Shown here piece after piece: positions 33,495 through 41,679 of a stretch of DNA of 64,000 nucleotides; within the stretch, counting starts at the first letter, position 1; each line of letters opens with the position of its first letter. The notes beneath the pieces were generated by a model that saw only the letters and a program-made list of their open reading frames with translations, searched no databases and was not told the DNA's origin. A program made the position numbers and the translations under genes. This DNA comes from JBCCGL01 sp039029275 (GTDB taxonomy: Bacteria; Pseudomonadota; Gammaproteobacteria; JBCCGL01), in the NCBI GenBank assembly GCA_039029275.1, contig JBCCGL010000001.1, forward strand, positions 434,001 through 498,000, in the 5' to 3' direction.

Positions 33495-34890
33495 ACATCG
33501 CGTGTGGGTGATCGATGATGACGATTCGATCCGCTGGGTGCTCGAGCGAGCGTTGGATAAGGCGGGCTACGACGTTATCGGGTTCACCAATACCGCCGAC
33601 GCTCACCTTGCACTGGGTGATCAGCTACCCCACGTCGTCATCAGCGATGTGCGTATGCCTGGCGAAAGCGGTCTGGATTTTCTTGCCCATCTAAACAAAG
33701 CACACCCTGAGCTACCGGTTATCATTATCACCGCGCATTCGGATCTCGATAACACCGTTTCGGCTTACGAAGGCGGTGCGTTCGATTACTTACCGAAACC
33801 ATTCGACCTCGACGATGTGATCAAAGTTGTTTCGCGCGCCTGTGAGTTGTACAAATCGGCGCCCAGCGATGCCACCCAAGAGAGTCCGGATAGCGATTCG
33901 GGTTCAGTGCCCGAACTGATAGGCGAAGCGCCGGCGATGCAGAGCGTTTTTCGTGCGATTGGTCGTCTGGCACGTTCCAATATGACGGTGCTGATCACCG
34001 GCGAATCCGGTTCTGGCAAGGAACTTATCGCGCGCGCCCTGCACCGCCACAGCCCGCGTGTTAACGGGGAGTTCATCGCTCTCAATGTGGCCGCAATCCC
34101 GACGGATTTGATCGAATCCGAACTGTTCGGCCACGAGAAAGGCGCGTTCACCGGTGCGCATTCGCAGCGCCGGGGACGGTTTGAGCAAGCCGACGGCGGC
34201 ACTTTGTTTCTCGACGAGATTGGCGATATGCCTTTGCCGCTGCAAACGCGTTTACTGCGCGTGCTGGCCGAGGGGCAATTTTACCGGGTCGGCGGGCACA
34301 CGCCCGTTTCCGTTGATGTGCGCATTGTTACCGCGACGCACCGCGATCTCGAAGCGCAGGTTGAGCAACATCATTTTCGGGAAGATCTTTTCCACCGCTT
34401 GAATGTCATTCGCATAGAAGTCCCGCCGCTGCGCGAGCGCCGCGATGATATTCCCCCTCTACTGGACCACTTTCTCGCGCGTGCCGCGAGCGAACTCAAC
34501 GTTGAGCCCAAAAAAGCGGGCTCGGAATTGACTGCTTATCTGCAGGCACTGGATTGGCAAGGCAATGTCCGCCAACTCGAGAACCTTTGTCGCTGGCTCA
34601 CCGTCATGGCGCCGGGCAAGCGGATCAGCATCGTCGATCTGCCGGCCGATTTGAAAAGCGCCGAAACGTCCTCTGCAGAAGATGACTGGCAAGTCGCCCT
34701 GCGCGATTGGCTCAAAGGCAGGCTGGACAGCGGTGGCGATAAAATTCTTGCCAGCACAGTACCTGTTTTCGAAAAGATTATGATCGAATGCGCGATGCAG
34801 AAGACGCGCAACAACCGTCAACAAGCTGCAAAATTGCTCGGCTGGGGCCGCAATACCTTGACTCGCAAGATGAAAGAACTACAAATGTAG
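33487..34890 (+). CDS. glnG: Nitrogen regulation response regulator NtrC (GlnG)
   Basis: 467 residues. The receiver domain has Asp54 (VISDVRMPG), as in enteric NtrC. The sigma-54 AAA+ domain has Walker A GESGSGKE, the sigma-54-contact loop GAFTGA and GGTLFLDEIGDM. A Fis-type helix-turn-helix is at the C-terminus (NRQQAAKLLGWGRNTLTRKMKEL). Phosphorylated by NtrB, it should activate glnA through the two upstream sites and the sigma-54 promoter found in this window. The start overlaps glnL by 8 bases. It converges on an ABC transporter ATPase gene 10 bases away. Confidence 0.97.
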   Translation: MFRHRVWVIDDDDSIRWVLERALDKAGYDVIGFTNTADAHLALGDQLPHVVISDVRMPGESGLDFLAHLNKAHPELPVIIITAHSDLDNTVSAYEGGAFDYLPKPFDLDDVIKVVSRACELYKSAPSDATQESPDSDSGSVPELIGEAPAMQSVFRAIGRLARSNMTVLITGESGSGKELIARALHRHSPRVNGEFIALNVAAIPTDLIESELFGHEKGAFTGAHSQRRGRFEQADGGTLFLDEIGDMPLPLQTRLLRVLAEGQFYRVGGHTPVSVDVRIVTATHRDLEAQVEQHHFREDLFHRLNVIRIEVPPLRERRDDIPPLLDHFLARAASELNVEPKKAGSELTAYLQALDWQGNVRQLENLCRWLTVMAPGKRISIVDLPADLKSAETSSAEDDWQVALRDWLKGRLDSGGDKILASTVPVFEKIMIECAMQKTRNNRQQAAKLLGWGRNTLTRKMKELQM

Positions 34891-34900
34891 AGCCTTAAAA

Positions 34901-35641
34901 TTATTGGTTTAGATTCACGCAGTCCAGGTACGCCTGCTCCAGCGAGCGAACGTCATAAGCTGCATAAAATTCAGCGCGCGTACCCGAAAACAACACACGC
35001 CCCTTATCTAAAACGACCAGATGGTCACAAAAATCTTCCGCGTCATTCAGCAAGTGAGTCGACAGCAAAATTCCGCGCCCCGCGTTTCGAAGCTCGAGTA
35101 GCTGCTGTTTAAGCAGAACGCGCGCATGCGTGTCGAGGCCGCTCATCGGCTCATCGAGTACGAGCCACTTTTCCCCGCTGAGAAGTGCCGCGATCAGCCC
35201 CAGCTTTTGCTGCATTCCCTTGGAGTAATGGCCACTGGTTTTTCGCAATGCTTTAACGTCGAGTGCGAGATCCTGTGCCTTGGCTTCAATCTCGGCGTGT
35301 GTCGCATCGACGCCGGCCAGCCGTGTCATAGACCGCACGAACTGCAAACCGGTTAAAAAATGCGGCGGTCGAAACTGTTCGGGCAAGTAAGCCATTCCGC
35401 GACGGGCTTCCGGTTTGTTGTGGCTGTTCCCGCCGATAAATATTTCGCCACTATTGACGTCGACAAGATCGAGCAGCGTTTTTATCAAGGTTGTTTTACC
35501 GGCGCCGTTCTCGCCAATTAGCGCCACGAGTTCGCCTGCCTTGATGGTCAGGTCAATACTATCCAGTACGAGTTGCGACTGTGAGCGTTTCTTGCTGACC
35601 CGCTGAAACTGAATTGCGGAATGTTGACTGTTTTCGTCCAT
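34901..35641 (-). CDS. ABC transporter ATP-binding protein (ABC-2 type exporter)
   Basis: 246 residues. Walker A GENGAGKTT, signature HYSKGMQQKLGL (a variant of LSGGQ), Walker B WLVLDEPMSGLD and the H-loop STHLL are all present, so it should be an active ATPase. The MAYLPEQFRPPHFLTGLQ stretch and overall style match CcmA-like ATPases of ABC-2 exporters. The permease most likely to pair with it is at 37208-37975 on the same strand, separated by two genes. ATG 35641 is preferred to GTG 35659. No good ribosome binding site is visible, and a strong terminator stem lies directly upstream. Confidence 0.9.
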   Translation of the reverse strand: MDENSQHSAIQFQRVSKKRSQSQLVLDSIDLTIKAGELVALIGENGAGKTTLIKTLLDLVDVNSGEIFIGGNSHNKPEARRGMAYLPEQFRPPHFLTGLQFVRSMTRLAGVDATHAEIEAKAQDLALDVKALRKTSGHYSKGMQQKLGLIAALLSGEKWLVLDEPMSGLDTHARVLLKQQLLELRNAGRGILLSTHLLNDAEDFCDHLVVLDKGRVLFSGTRAEFYAAYDVRSLEQAYLDCVNLNQ

Positions 35642-35666
35642 AAAATTTGGTTTCACCACAAAATAA

Positions 35667-35688
35667 AAAGCCCGCTTAAGCGGGCTTT
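35667..35688 (-). terminator. Rho-independent terminator of the pilin gene
   Basis: AAAGCCCGCTTAAGCGGGCTTT is a perfect 11-base-pair palindrome. On the minus strand it is followed by TTTATTTTG after the stem, giving a typical U-rich end 26 bases after the pilin stop codon. Because it lies upstream of the ABC ATPase on the same strand, it should limit read-through from the pilin gene. Confidence 0.85.
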
Positions 35689-35713
35689 CGTAATTGCTAA
35701 CCGGCTACGCTTT

Positions 35714-36358
35714 CTAAAATCCTCTGATAACCGCAGCGCAGCTATCAACACCGGTGCCGCTTAGATTCCAATCTGATCCGCTGCGGCAGTTAATATCGGT
35801 GTCATCATGCGAGCGCATTTCGCCGTCGTCGGCAACTCCGTCGTCCAACTTGTTATCGAGTTGCAGCATGATGCTAACCGGAATCTGGTCACCGGTGAAA
35901 AACTCATTTGCGTCAGATGCGTCGCCGGGAATTCGCTCACCGTACGAAATCTTGTAAAAGCCATTGAATGGATTGGACGGGCAGCTTTCCGTGTCACACA
36001 GAACGTCGTCAATACTCTGTTCTTCGCCACCGAAGTCACCTGATATAAAACCGGAGTCAGCCAGGTGTTCCCAAACGCCACCGACCTCGATAGCAGTGTC
36101 AACACGCCCGTTGCCATCCCCATCGCTTGTCGAGTTGCCGATTTGTGCTTCTGCTCTGCTGAAGTCTCCGGGCAGCCCGTTGTACCGATCCTGGAACGCG
36201 TACCAGCCCGTGCGAATGCCGCTGATGTCATTGGAGATCGAGCGCACGCGAGCGCTATCGATCAACTCCTGACCTTTTAGAATGCCGCCGAGAATAAGAC
36301 CGATGATAACAAGTACGATCGCAATCTCGACGAGTGTAAAACCCTGCTGGCGTTTCAT
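35714..36358 (-). CDS. Type IV pilin-like protein with sigma-54-type promoter
   Basis: 214 residues. A short leader MKRQQG is followed by FTLVEIAIVLVIIGLILGGILKGQELI with Glu5 and a long helix: a canonical prepilin with N-methyl-Phe potential. After the helix the text IRTGWYAFQDRYNGLPGDFSRAE is common to a family of larger pilin-like proteins. An Asp-rich loop (SDGDGNGRVD) may bind calcium, and Cys pairs occur (LCDTESC, INCRS with DSCAA). A sigma-54-like promoter lies 40 bases upstream and a terminator follows, so it forms its own transcription unit. It could be the major pilin of the MSHA-type system 4 kb away, which otherwise shows no obvious one. Confidence 0.85.
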   Translation of the reverse strand: MKRQQGFTLVEIAIVLVIIGLILGGILKGQELIDSARVRSISNDISGIRTGWYAFQDRYNGLPGDFSRAEAQIGNSTSDGDGNGRVDTAIEVGGVWEHLADSGFISGDFGGEEQSIDDVLCDTESCPSNPFNGFYKISYGERIPGDASDANEFFTGDQIPVSIMLQLDNKLDDGVADDGEMRSHDDTDINCRSGSDWNLSGTGVDSCAAVIRGF

Positions 36359-36398
36359 TAAACTTAAAGCTCCAAAATGCCACTGCGAAAGGAGTATA

Positions 36399-36415
36399 AA
36401 GCAAGTGCAATGCCA
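36399..36415 (-). promoter_or_regulatory. Sigma-54-like promoter of the pilin gene
   Basis: On the minus strand TGGCATTGCACTTGCTT matches TGGCAC-N5-TTGCW, with GG and GC exactly ten bases apart. It lies about 40 bases before the pilin start codon. An overlapping sigma-70 reading (TTGAAT, 16 bases, TATACT) is also possible, so the sigma factor is not settled by sequence alone. Sigma-54 promoters are usual for major pilin genes (PilR-controlled pilA). Confidence 0.6.
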
Positions 36416-36479
36416 TTCAAAAAATTCCCTTTATTATTGAGAATTAGGCAGTAAAAATTGTGAAACCGTCGAACAATCA

Positions 36480-37208
36480 TCACTTTGATGATGAAATTTC
36501 ATCATTTTTTCGAAGCCATTCGACCTGTTTTTGCAAAAACCGGATCTGATTCTGATCCGTCAACTCACCGCTCTGCATCAGCGCCTTCAGAATTGCTGCG
36601 GCAACGTCAGCCTCACCGGTTTGCAAAGTAATAATAAAGTGAAGCTGTCGCGCCCAGGCGTGGATCGGCACGCCGCGCGTGCGCAAATCCAGATCGCGCG
36701 CCAACGCGATGGCCAGGTCGATATCGTCGAGGCGATGTCGCGCAGTAATCGCGGCACTTGCCATCCAGCGCCAGTGGCGTTTAGGGTCACGCGCAAATGA
36801 TTCAGTTATAAAATCGACCATCTGACGGATTTTCGGCTTGTCGAAAACGCCACCGTAAATATGCGCAGCCGCAAGCATCGGAAAAGGATTATCCGGATCA
36901 AGTTGTTGTTGCAAGGACAACCATCCAATAACGCGATCGTAATCGAGCGCATGCCACGCCACACTCACGCCGGACTGGTAGTCAAACGTTTGCAGCCACG
37001 CCGACATTGCGTGCGAGAGATAGCGCGGCTCACCGAGCGCAGCGATTCGCGCGACTGCTTCACTCGGGGCGGCGGGAAGGACGTCGGGGGATCGCACCCA
37101 GTGCGAAGCATTTCGCGACTGTGCAAAAACGATTTGCAAAGCCAACGCAAGAAAAAGCGCGCCCAAATAAATTCGGGGGACAGCGCGGAAAGATCGCTCG
37201 CGCGCCAT
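36480..37208 (-). CDS. Membrane-anchored helical-repeat protein, partner of ABC permease
   Basis: 242 residues. One N-terminal membrane segment (RIYLGALFLALALQIVFA) is followed by a helical domain that looks like TPR/alpha-solenoid repeats (VIGWLSLQQQLDPDNPFPMLAAAHIYGGVF, DDIDLAIALARDL, AAAILKALMQSGEL). No enzyme motif is seen. The start codon overlaps the stop of the ABC-2 permease (TGATG), so the two are translated together and this is probably an accessory subunit facing the periplasm. The function is otherwise unknown. Confidence 0.75.
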   Translation of the reverse strand: MARERSFRAVPRIYLGALFLALALQIVFAQSRNASHWVRSPDVLPAAPSEAVARIAALGEPRYLSHAMSAWLQTFDYQSGVSVAWHALDYDRVIGWLSLQQQLDPDNPFPMLAAAHIYGGVFDKPKIRQMVDFITESFARDPKRHWRWMASAAITARHRLDDIDLAIALARDLDLRTRGVPIHAWARQLHFIITLQTGEADVAAAILKALMQSGELTDQNQIRFLQKQVEWLRKNDEISSSK

Positions 37209-37975
37209 CAGTATTGTTTTCGGTACAGCTCGATCACAGTTGCGGTACCCAAAAGTCCCAAATACAGCAGGGTTTGCAACATTTGCACGCCGAGCTGCGC
37301 ATCAACCGCGTTGGCAATTAACCAGTCAGCCGACGCGTATGTATGCAAAGGAGGTAACACCCAGCTCAGCAACTCGACAGCGAATACCATGAAATGATCG
37401 AAGGCCGATTCGGCAACAAAAATAGGTCCCGTTACCATCGCGACCAGCGCATGAATCGAACGCGCAACCAGATAAAACGCCAGAGTTACCAGCAGTGATC
37501 CGACCAGATTTCCGATCCCCAGAATAACCCATAGTGCAAACGCACCGACAATGGCAATTTCAAAAAATAAGGAAACAGCCCAACGCGCAGCCAATGAAAC
37601 GTCAGTAAAAAATGCGGCAACGCACGCTGCCAGAATACAGTAGCACGTTGCGATCAGTATCAAGGCACACAAACGGCCCAGGTACACGCTTTCGCGTTTG
37701 ACAGGCTGTGCGAACAATAACTCTGTGATTCTGTCTGACGACTCGCGCGTTAACGAATTTACGAAGAACAATACACACGTCAAAACACCCAACCAACGCA
37801 AACCCCAGGCAACGATTCCCGCCTGAAATTCTGCCGACGCACTGACAACAACCTCGCCGGCAAGCTCTGACACCGCGACTACGAGCAACATGCATCCGAG
37901 CGCCAACCAAAGCAGCTTGCTGTTCAGCGCTTCACGACATGTGATCGAGGCTATGGTGGTAATTTGTTTTAGCAT
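37208..37975 (-). CDS. ABC-2 type transporter permease
   Basis: 255 residues from ATG 37975, with six hydrophobic segments. The start MLKQITTIASITCREALNSKLLWLAL and the early RESSDRITELLFAQPVKRESVYLGRL loop are typical of ABC-2 permeases that act with CcmA-like ATPases. The substrate is unknown. It overlaps the helical-repeat gene by one base. Its likely ATPase is at 34901, with a pilin gene in between. It is divergent from the histidine kinase at 38002, with only 26 bases between the start codons. Confidence 0.85.
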   Translation of the reverse strand: MLKQITTIASITCREALNSKLLWLALGCMLLVVAVSELAGEVVVSASAEFQAGIVAWGLRWLGVLTCVLFFVNSLTRESSDRITELLFAQPVKRESVYLGRLCALILIATCYCILAACVAAFFTDVSLAARWAVSLFFEIAIVGAFALWVILGIGNLVGSLLVTLAFYLVARSIHALVAMVTGPIFVAESAFDHFMVFAVELLSWVLPPLHTYASADWLIANAVDAQLGVQMLQTLLYLGLLGTATVIELYRKQY

Positions 37976-38001
37976 ATATAGTCGCAGATGGTACTTCGCT
38001 G

Positions 38002-39687
38002 ATGTCGATCCAGAACGTCTTTCCCAATCTTTTTCATCCCCGCAATCGCGCGCGTTTTCTGGGGTTGTCGTTAATTGCGTTGTTGTTTGCATTGCACAAA
38101 GAAACGTCGAGCGCACTCGGCACGATCTGCATCTTTTTGCATTTTTCCCTCGCGCTTATATGGCAACCTCTGTGGCACAGCACAACACCGCTAAGTGCGC
38201 GCAGTGCAGCCGTTCTTGTTGCGTGTATCAGCGGGCTGTTGCTGTGGCCGGGTTGGTTAATCATAACGGTATGGCTGGTGATTATCATCGGTCTTTTAGG
38301 CGGCGAAAGCGCAGGCACACGTCGCAATCAGCTCCCGCAATTGATCGCAATGAGTAGTCTGTTTATTACTCTTTTGTTGATCGTCGTCCCCTTATTACTC
38401 AACGTTACGCTCGGCAATACATTGTTAGAGGCTATTGCTTTCGGCGCGGCGTTTGTTCTCGCAGGAGTCCTGATTTTTATACCTGTTCGACAAAGCCCTC
38501 GCGTTAACCATCAAATCGACTATCTGCGTGCGATCTCGATTACCTTCCTCGCGTTGCTGCTGGCGAGCGGCTCAGCACTTTGGATGTACCGGGCGCAAAT
38601 TTTGTATTCGGAAGCGCTGTTCCAAACCATGATATCTATTGCGATTTTAATCATCGTGGCGAATTGGTTGTGGTCGAGTCAATCCGGGCATAGCATGATC
38701 CAAACGCTCTGGAATCGCTATCTCCTCAATCTTGGCACACCATTTGAGCAATACCTGATTTTTTTATCTGAAAGCGCGCAACGCCATACAACACCGCAAA
38801 CATTCCTGGACGCGGCCCTGCAAAAACTACTGTCTCTAGATTGGGTAACCGGCGTCTCTTGGTGGGACAACGCAACACGTATCGAGCTCGGGGAGCCGTC
38901 GCTTTTCAAAACACAGGTCAGCGGCAGTGATTCCGAGGTGACTATCTATTCCCAAAATGATGTTGGCCCATCGTTTGTTTTACATATACAGCTGCTCGTT
39001 CATCTTATCGAGCATTTCTACTCCGCTCTTCAGCGCGAGGCGCAGCTGGAAACGCATTTGCGCATGGAGGCGATACACGAAACCGGATCGCGCTTGACCC
39101 ATGACATAAAAAATTTGCTGCAATCGATGCACTACCTCGCTGCTGTTGTTGAAGCGAGCAAACCCGAACAAGCACAAGAATCGTTAAAACTGTTGCAGAA
39201 GCAATTTCCAGAGCTGCGTCAACGAATGCAGGCCACACTGGAAAAAATGAAAAAGCCGGGGGAATTTGACAGCGGCATGATCAGCTCTGTGCAATGGTGG
39301 AAAGCGATTCGATCACGCTACGATGATCCGTCGATCACATTCACCACTCACGAGGCTGTCGAGGGTTCTATCCCCAAAGATCTGTTTGACAATGTCGCGG
39401 AAAATCTGCTGACCAATGCGCGTTACAAACAACAATCGGATCGATCAATCGTAATAGACGCACAATTCATGTCATCTGCGGATTCAACGCGTTTCAGTGT
39501 ACATGACACCGGCCCACCGATTCCTGAAGAGACCGCGAGGCGACTGTTTCGCGAAAGCGTGCATTCTGATCAAGGTCTGGGTGTTGGGTTGTATCAGTCG
39601 GCGCAACTCGCACAGCGGCACGGTTACGAATTGAGTGTCTTTCAAAATGATGAATCGGGTGTTGGAATAGAACTCAATAAGCAGTAG
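38002..39687 (+). CDS. Membrane histidine kinase, PrsK-like, without adjacent regulator
   Basis: 561 residues. The first ~225 residues hold about eight hydrophobic segments, then a GAF-like region (FLDAALQKLLSLDWVTGVSWW). A histidine-kinase core follows with a non-standard H-box LTHDIKNLLQSMH (phospho-His near residue 370), N-box DNVAENLLTNARYK, DTGPPIPEE and GLGVGLYQSAQL. Multi-TM, GAF and a THDIKNL-type H-box is the architecture of PrsK, the kinase of exosortase/PEP-CTERM loci that pairs with PrsR. No response regulator gene is adjacent; a PrsR-like one stands at 53667-55061 beyond the pilus genes. Confidence 0.85.
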   Translation: MSIQNVFPNLFHPRNRARFLGLSLIALLFALHKETSSALGTICIFLHFSLALIWQPLWHSTTPLSARSAAVLVACISGLLLWPGWLIITVWLVIIIGLLGGESAGTRRNQLPQLIAMSSLFITLLLIVVPLLLNVTLGNTLLEAIAFGAAFVLAGVLIFIPVRQSPRVNHQIDYLRAISITFLALLLASGSALWMYRAQILYSEALFQTMISIAILIIVANWLWSSQSGHSMIQTLWNRYLLNLGTPFEQYLIFLSESAQRHTTPQTFLDAALQKLLSLDWVTGVSWWDNATRIELGEPSLFKTQVSGSDSEVTIYSQNDVGPSFVLHIQLLVHLIEHFYSALQREAQLETHLRMEAIHETGSRLTHDIKNLLQSMHYLAAVVEASKPEQAQESLKLLQKQFPELRQRMQATLEKMKKPGEFDSGMISSVQWWKAIRSRYDDPSITFTTHEAVEGSIPKDLFDNVAENLLTNARYKQQSDRSIVIDAQFMSSADSTRFSVHDTGPPIPEETARRLFRESVHSDQGLGVGLYQSAQLAQRHGYELSVFQNDESGVGIELNKQ

Positions 39688-39739
39688 CGTTTGTTTCGAT
39701 CAAGTTATTTAAAAGATCGCCGATAGCGGTGCATCCGAG

Positions 39740-40843
39740 ATGAAAGGGATTAACCCGGTGCCCGATAGATACAGAATTTTTCTTGCGCTTGTCATTGCAT
39801 TTGCAGTGGGGAGTGTTTTGAATCTTATCAACCAATTCGACCAACTGGCTTCAGGCGGCACGCTACCGATGTTACAGGTAGGCCTGACTTATCTGGTCCC
39901 TTTTTGCGTCTCACTTTTTAGTTCGCACATTTCCTCTCGATCGCAAACGCAGCAGCCGATCGACGAACACCCAGCATCCGCAAGCCAGCCCCTGGACGAA
40001 CTGGGCGCGGACATCGATACCGTGAGGGAATTGTCAGAACGGGTTTTTAAAACAGCTACGCACGTCAATGTCGCCTCAAAAAAGCGTTTGTCATTTGTTG
40101 AAGATGTGCAACAAGCCGCTGAGTCCACCATACAGCAAGCCAAGACTTCAGGCGATTTAACCCAAAAAGTTGGTCAGGTTTCTGAAACCATTCGCCAGAA
40201 CTTTCCTCAGTTAGCGGAGCACATCAAATCGCTGGCTAACGCGACGCAAAACGGCGTCGAAACATCCGAGGCGCTGGATAAATCGATCAGTCTTTTTTTT
40301 CAGGAACTCTCGGTGGTATCTGAATCGGTCGACGCGATAACAAAGATCGCGGAGCAAACAAATCTGCTGGCATTAAATGCTGCAATCGAAGCGGCTCGCG
40401 CCGGTGATCAGGGCCGCGGGTTTGCTGTCGTCGCTGATGAAGTCAAATCACTCGCTAATGACTCCAAGCGCTACGCGGAAGACATTCTGACACTGATGAA
40501 GAGCGTTCAAAAACGCAAGCAGGAAGTGCTCACACAAGTGAATAAAATGAAGGACCATATGTCCGAGGTTGCCGGGCGAAGCGACAGCGGCGGCAACGCG
40601 GCCGAATCTCAGTCCTGGGTTATCGATCAATCGCTTACAGATATGGACGACGACATTGTGACCTTAGGCAAACTCAGCCAGGCGCAAACTGAAAAAATGC
40701 AGGGGATCTGTCGAGATATTGATCGAATAATTGAGGACGCGGCAGCAGCCGTAGAAGGTTCTGCAAACAACATTGGTGTCGGTGAGCAACTGATCGCGCT
40801 GTCGTCACGCGTAAAAAATGCGTTATCCAAAACCTTGGACTAA
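39740..40843 (+). CDS. Methyl-accepting chemotaxis-like signalling protein
   Basis: 367 residues. Two hydrophobic segments near the N-terminus (residues 12-30 and 45-62) leave almost no periplasmic sensor. A cytoplasmic coiled-coil follows, containing the MCP hairpin tip EQTNLLALNAAIEAARAGDQGRGFAVVADEVKSLA near residue 215. It should signal to a CheA-CheW complex, perhaps a pilus-linked (Pil-Chp) one. There is no HAMP domain that I can see. The stop overlaps the end of the converging pilin-like gene by 4 bases. Its place between a kinase gene and the pilus locus suggests a link to surface or twitching behaviour. Confidence 0.88.
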   Translation: MKGINPVPDRYRIFLALVIAFAVGSVLNLINQFDQLASGGTLPMLQVGLTYLVPFCVSLFSSHISSRSQTQQPIDEHPASASQPLDELGADIDTVRELSERVFKTATHVNVASKKRLSFVEDVQQAAESTIQQAKTSGDLTQKVGQVSETIRQNFPQLAEHIKSLANATQNGVETSEALDKSISLFFQELSVVSESVDAITKIAEQTNLLALNAAIEAARAGDQGRGFAVVADEVKSLANDSKRYAEDILTLMKSVQKRKQEVLTQVNKMKDHMSEVAGRSDSGGNAAESQSWVIDQSLTDMDDDIVTLGKLSQAQTEKMQGICRDIDRIIEDAAAAVEGSANNIGVGEQLIALSSRVKNALSKTLD

Positions 40844-41679
40844 GGTAACACGCCGGCCTGAATCATACGCGTGTAAAGAATGTTTTCAGGCAACCAGGTG
40901 ATAATATCGTCGAATTTTTCAGCGCCCTCGACTTGTGTAAACCCCTTCGCCACAAATACTTCATTACCGGCGATTGGATACTCGGTCCCGGTATTACCAC
41001 CTTCGAGAATGATGAAGTCGTCGCCGGCCTCACCTTCTCCTGCATTTGCGCGTTGATCAGCGCCGTCGTATTGATTCCAATCTTTCCCCATCGAAAATAC
41101 AACAGCGGGAATTTGATTCGCGCGTGGCGTATTGTCGTCACCATTGTCGGGGCACGCCGGGTCGGTTGTTGCACTGGTGCAGATCACAAGATCGGGCGTC
41201 AGATTTTGAATACGCACGATTTGCATTCCACTCGTAAAGGTGAATACAAATATATCGTCATCGACGCCATCACCGTCCACATCGGTCGTCGCTTGAACAC
41301 TTGTCACGCTATACCGCAACGGATTATTCCACGTATCTAACAGTAGGCCGTCGGCATTTAATTCGCCTACCAATCCCAGAGTTGCGACGGGCACGAATCC
41401 GTGGCTGACCTCGCACTCACCGGTCGATGAATCTTCGATTACCTCTGCGCCATCACTCGCACCTGTTGCCGGGCACGGTAAACGTGACCGTGCAATCGCA
41501 AATCCGATGATCGCGTCGATCACTTCATCAACCTGTGCGCGCGCGCCGCGGCGCTGGGATTCTTCGAAAGCACCGCCTAAAGGCACCAGAATGGCACTCA
41601 AAAGCAAACTGACCACAAGCAGTACTATCGCTATTTCGATAAGCGTAAAACCGGTTACGTGGCGATTGCCTAACTGCAT
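40840..41679 (-). CDS. Prepilin-like protein of the MSHA-type locus
   Basis: 279 residues. Leader MQLGNRHVTG is followed by FTLIEIAIVLLVVSLLLSAIL with Glu5. The long C-terminal domain has an Asp-rich loop (DVDGDGVDDD) that fits a calcium site. It also contains RSRLPCPATG and several more Cys. This kind of large minor pilin occurs in MSHA-type operons (MshO/MshD position), but the exact orthologue is not clear. The start overlaps the stop of the PilX-like gene by ten bases. It is the last gene of the pilus operon. Confidence 0.85.
   Translation of the reverse strand: MQLGNRHVTGFTLIEIAIVLLVVSLLLSAILVPLGGAFEESQRRGARAQVDEVIDAIIGFAIARSRLPCPATGASDGAEVIEDSSTGECEVSHGFVPVATLGLVGELNADGLLLDTWNNPLRYSVTSVQATTDVDGDGVDDDIFVFTFTSGMQIVRIQNLTPDLVICTSATTDPACPDNGDDNTPRANQIPAVVFSMGKDWNQYDGADQRANAGEGEAGDDFIILEGGNTGTEYPIAGNEVFVAKGFTQVEGAEKFDDIITWLPENILYTRMIQAGVLP

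Noticed and set aside
36487..36511. AT-rich stem with a T-run at the end of the helical-repeat gene
   Set aside because: The T-run faces the plus strand, where no gene ends, so it is not a terminator for the minus-strand gene.
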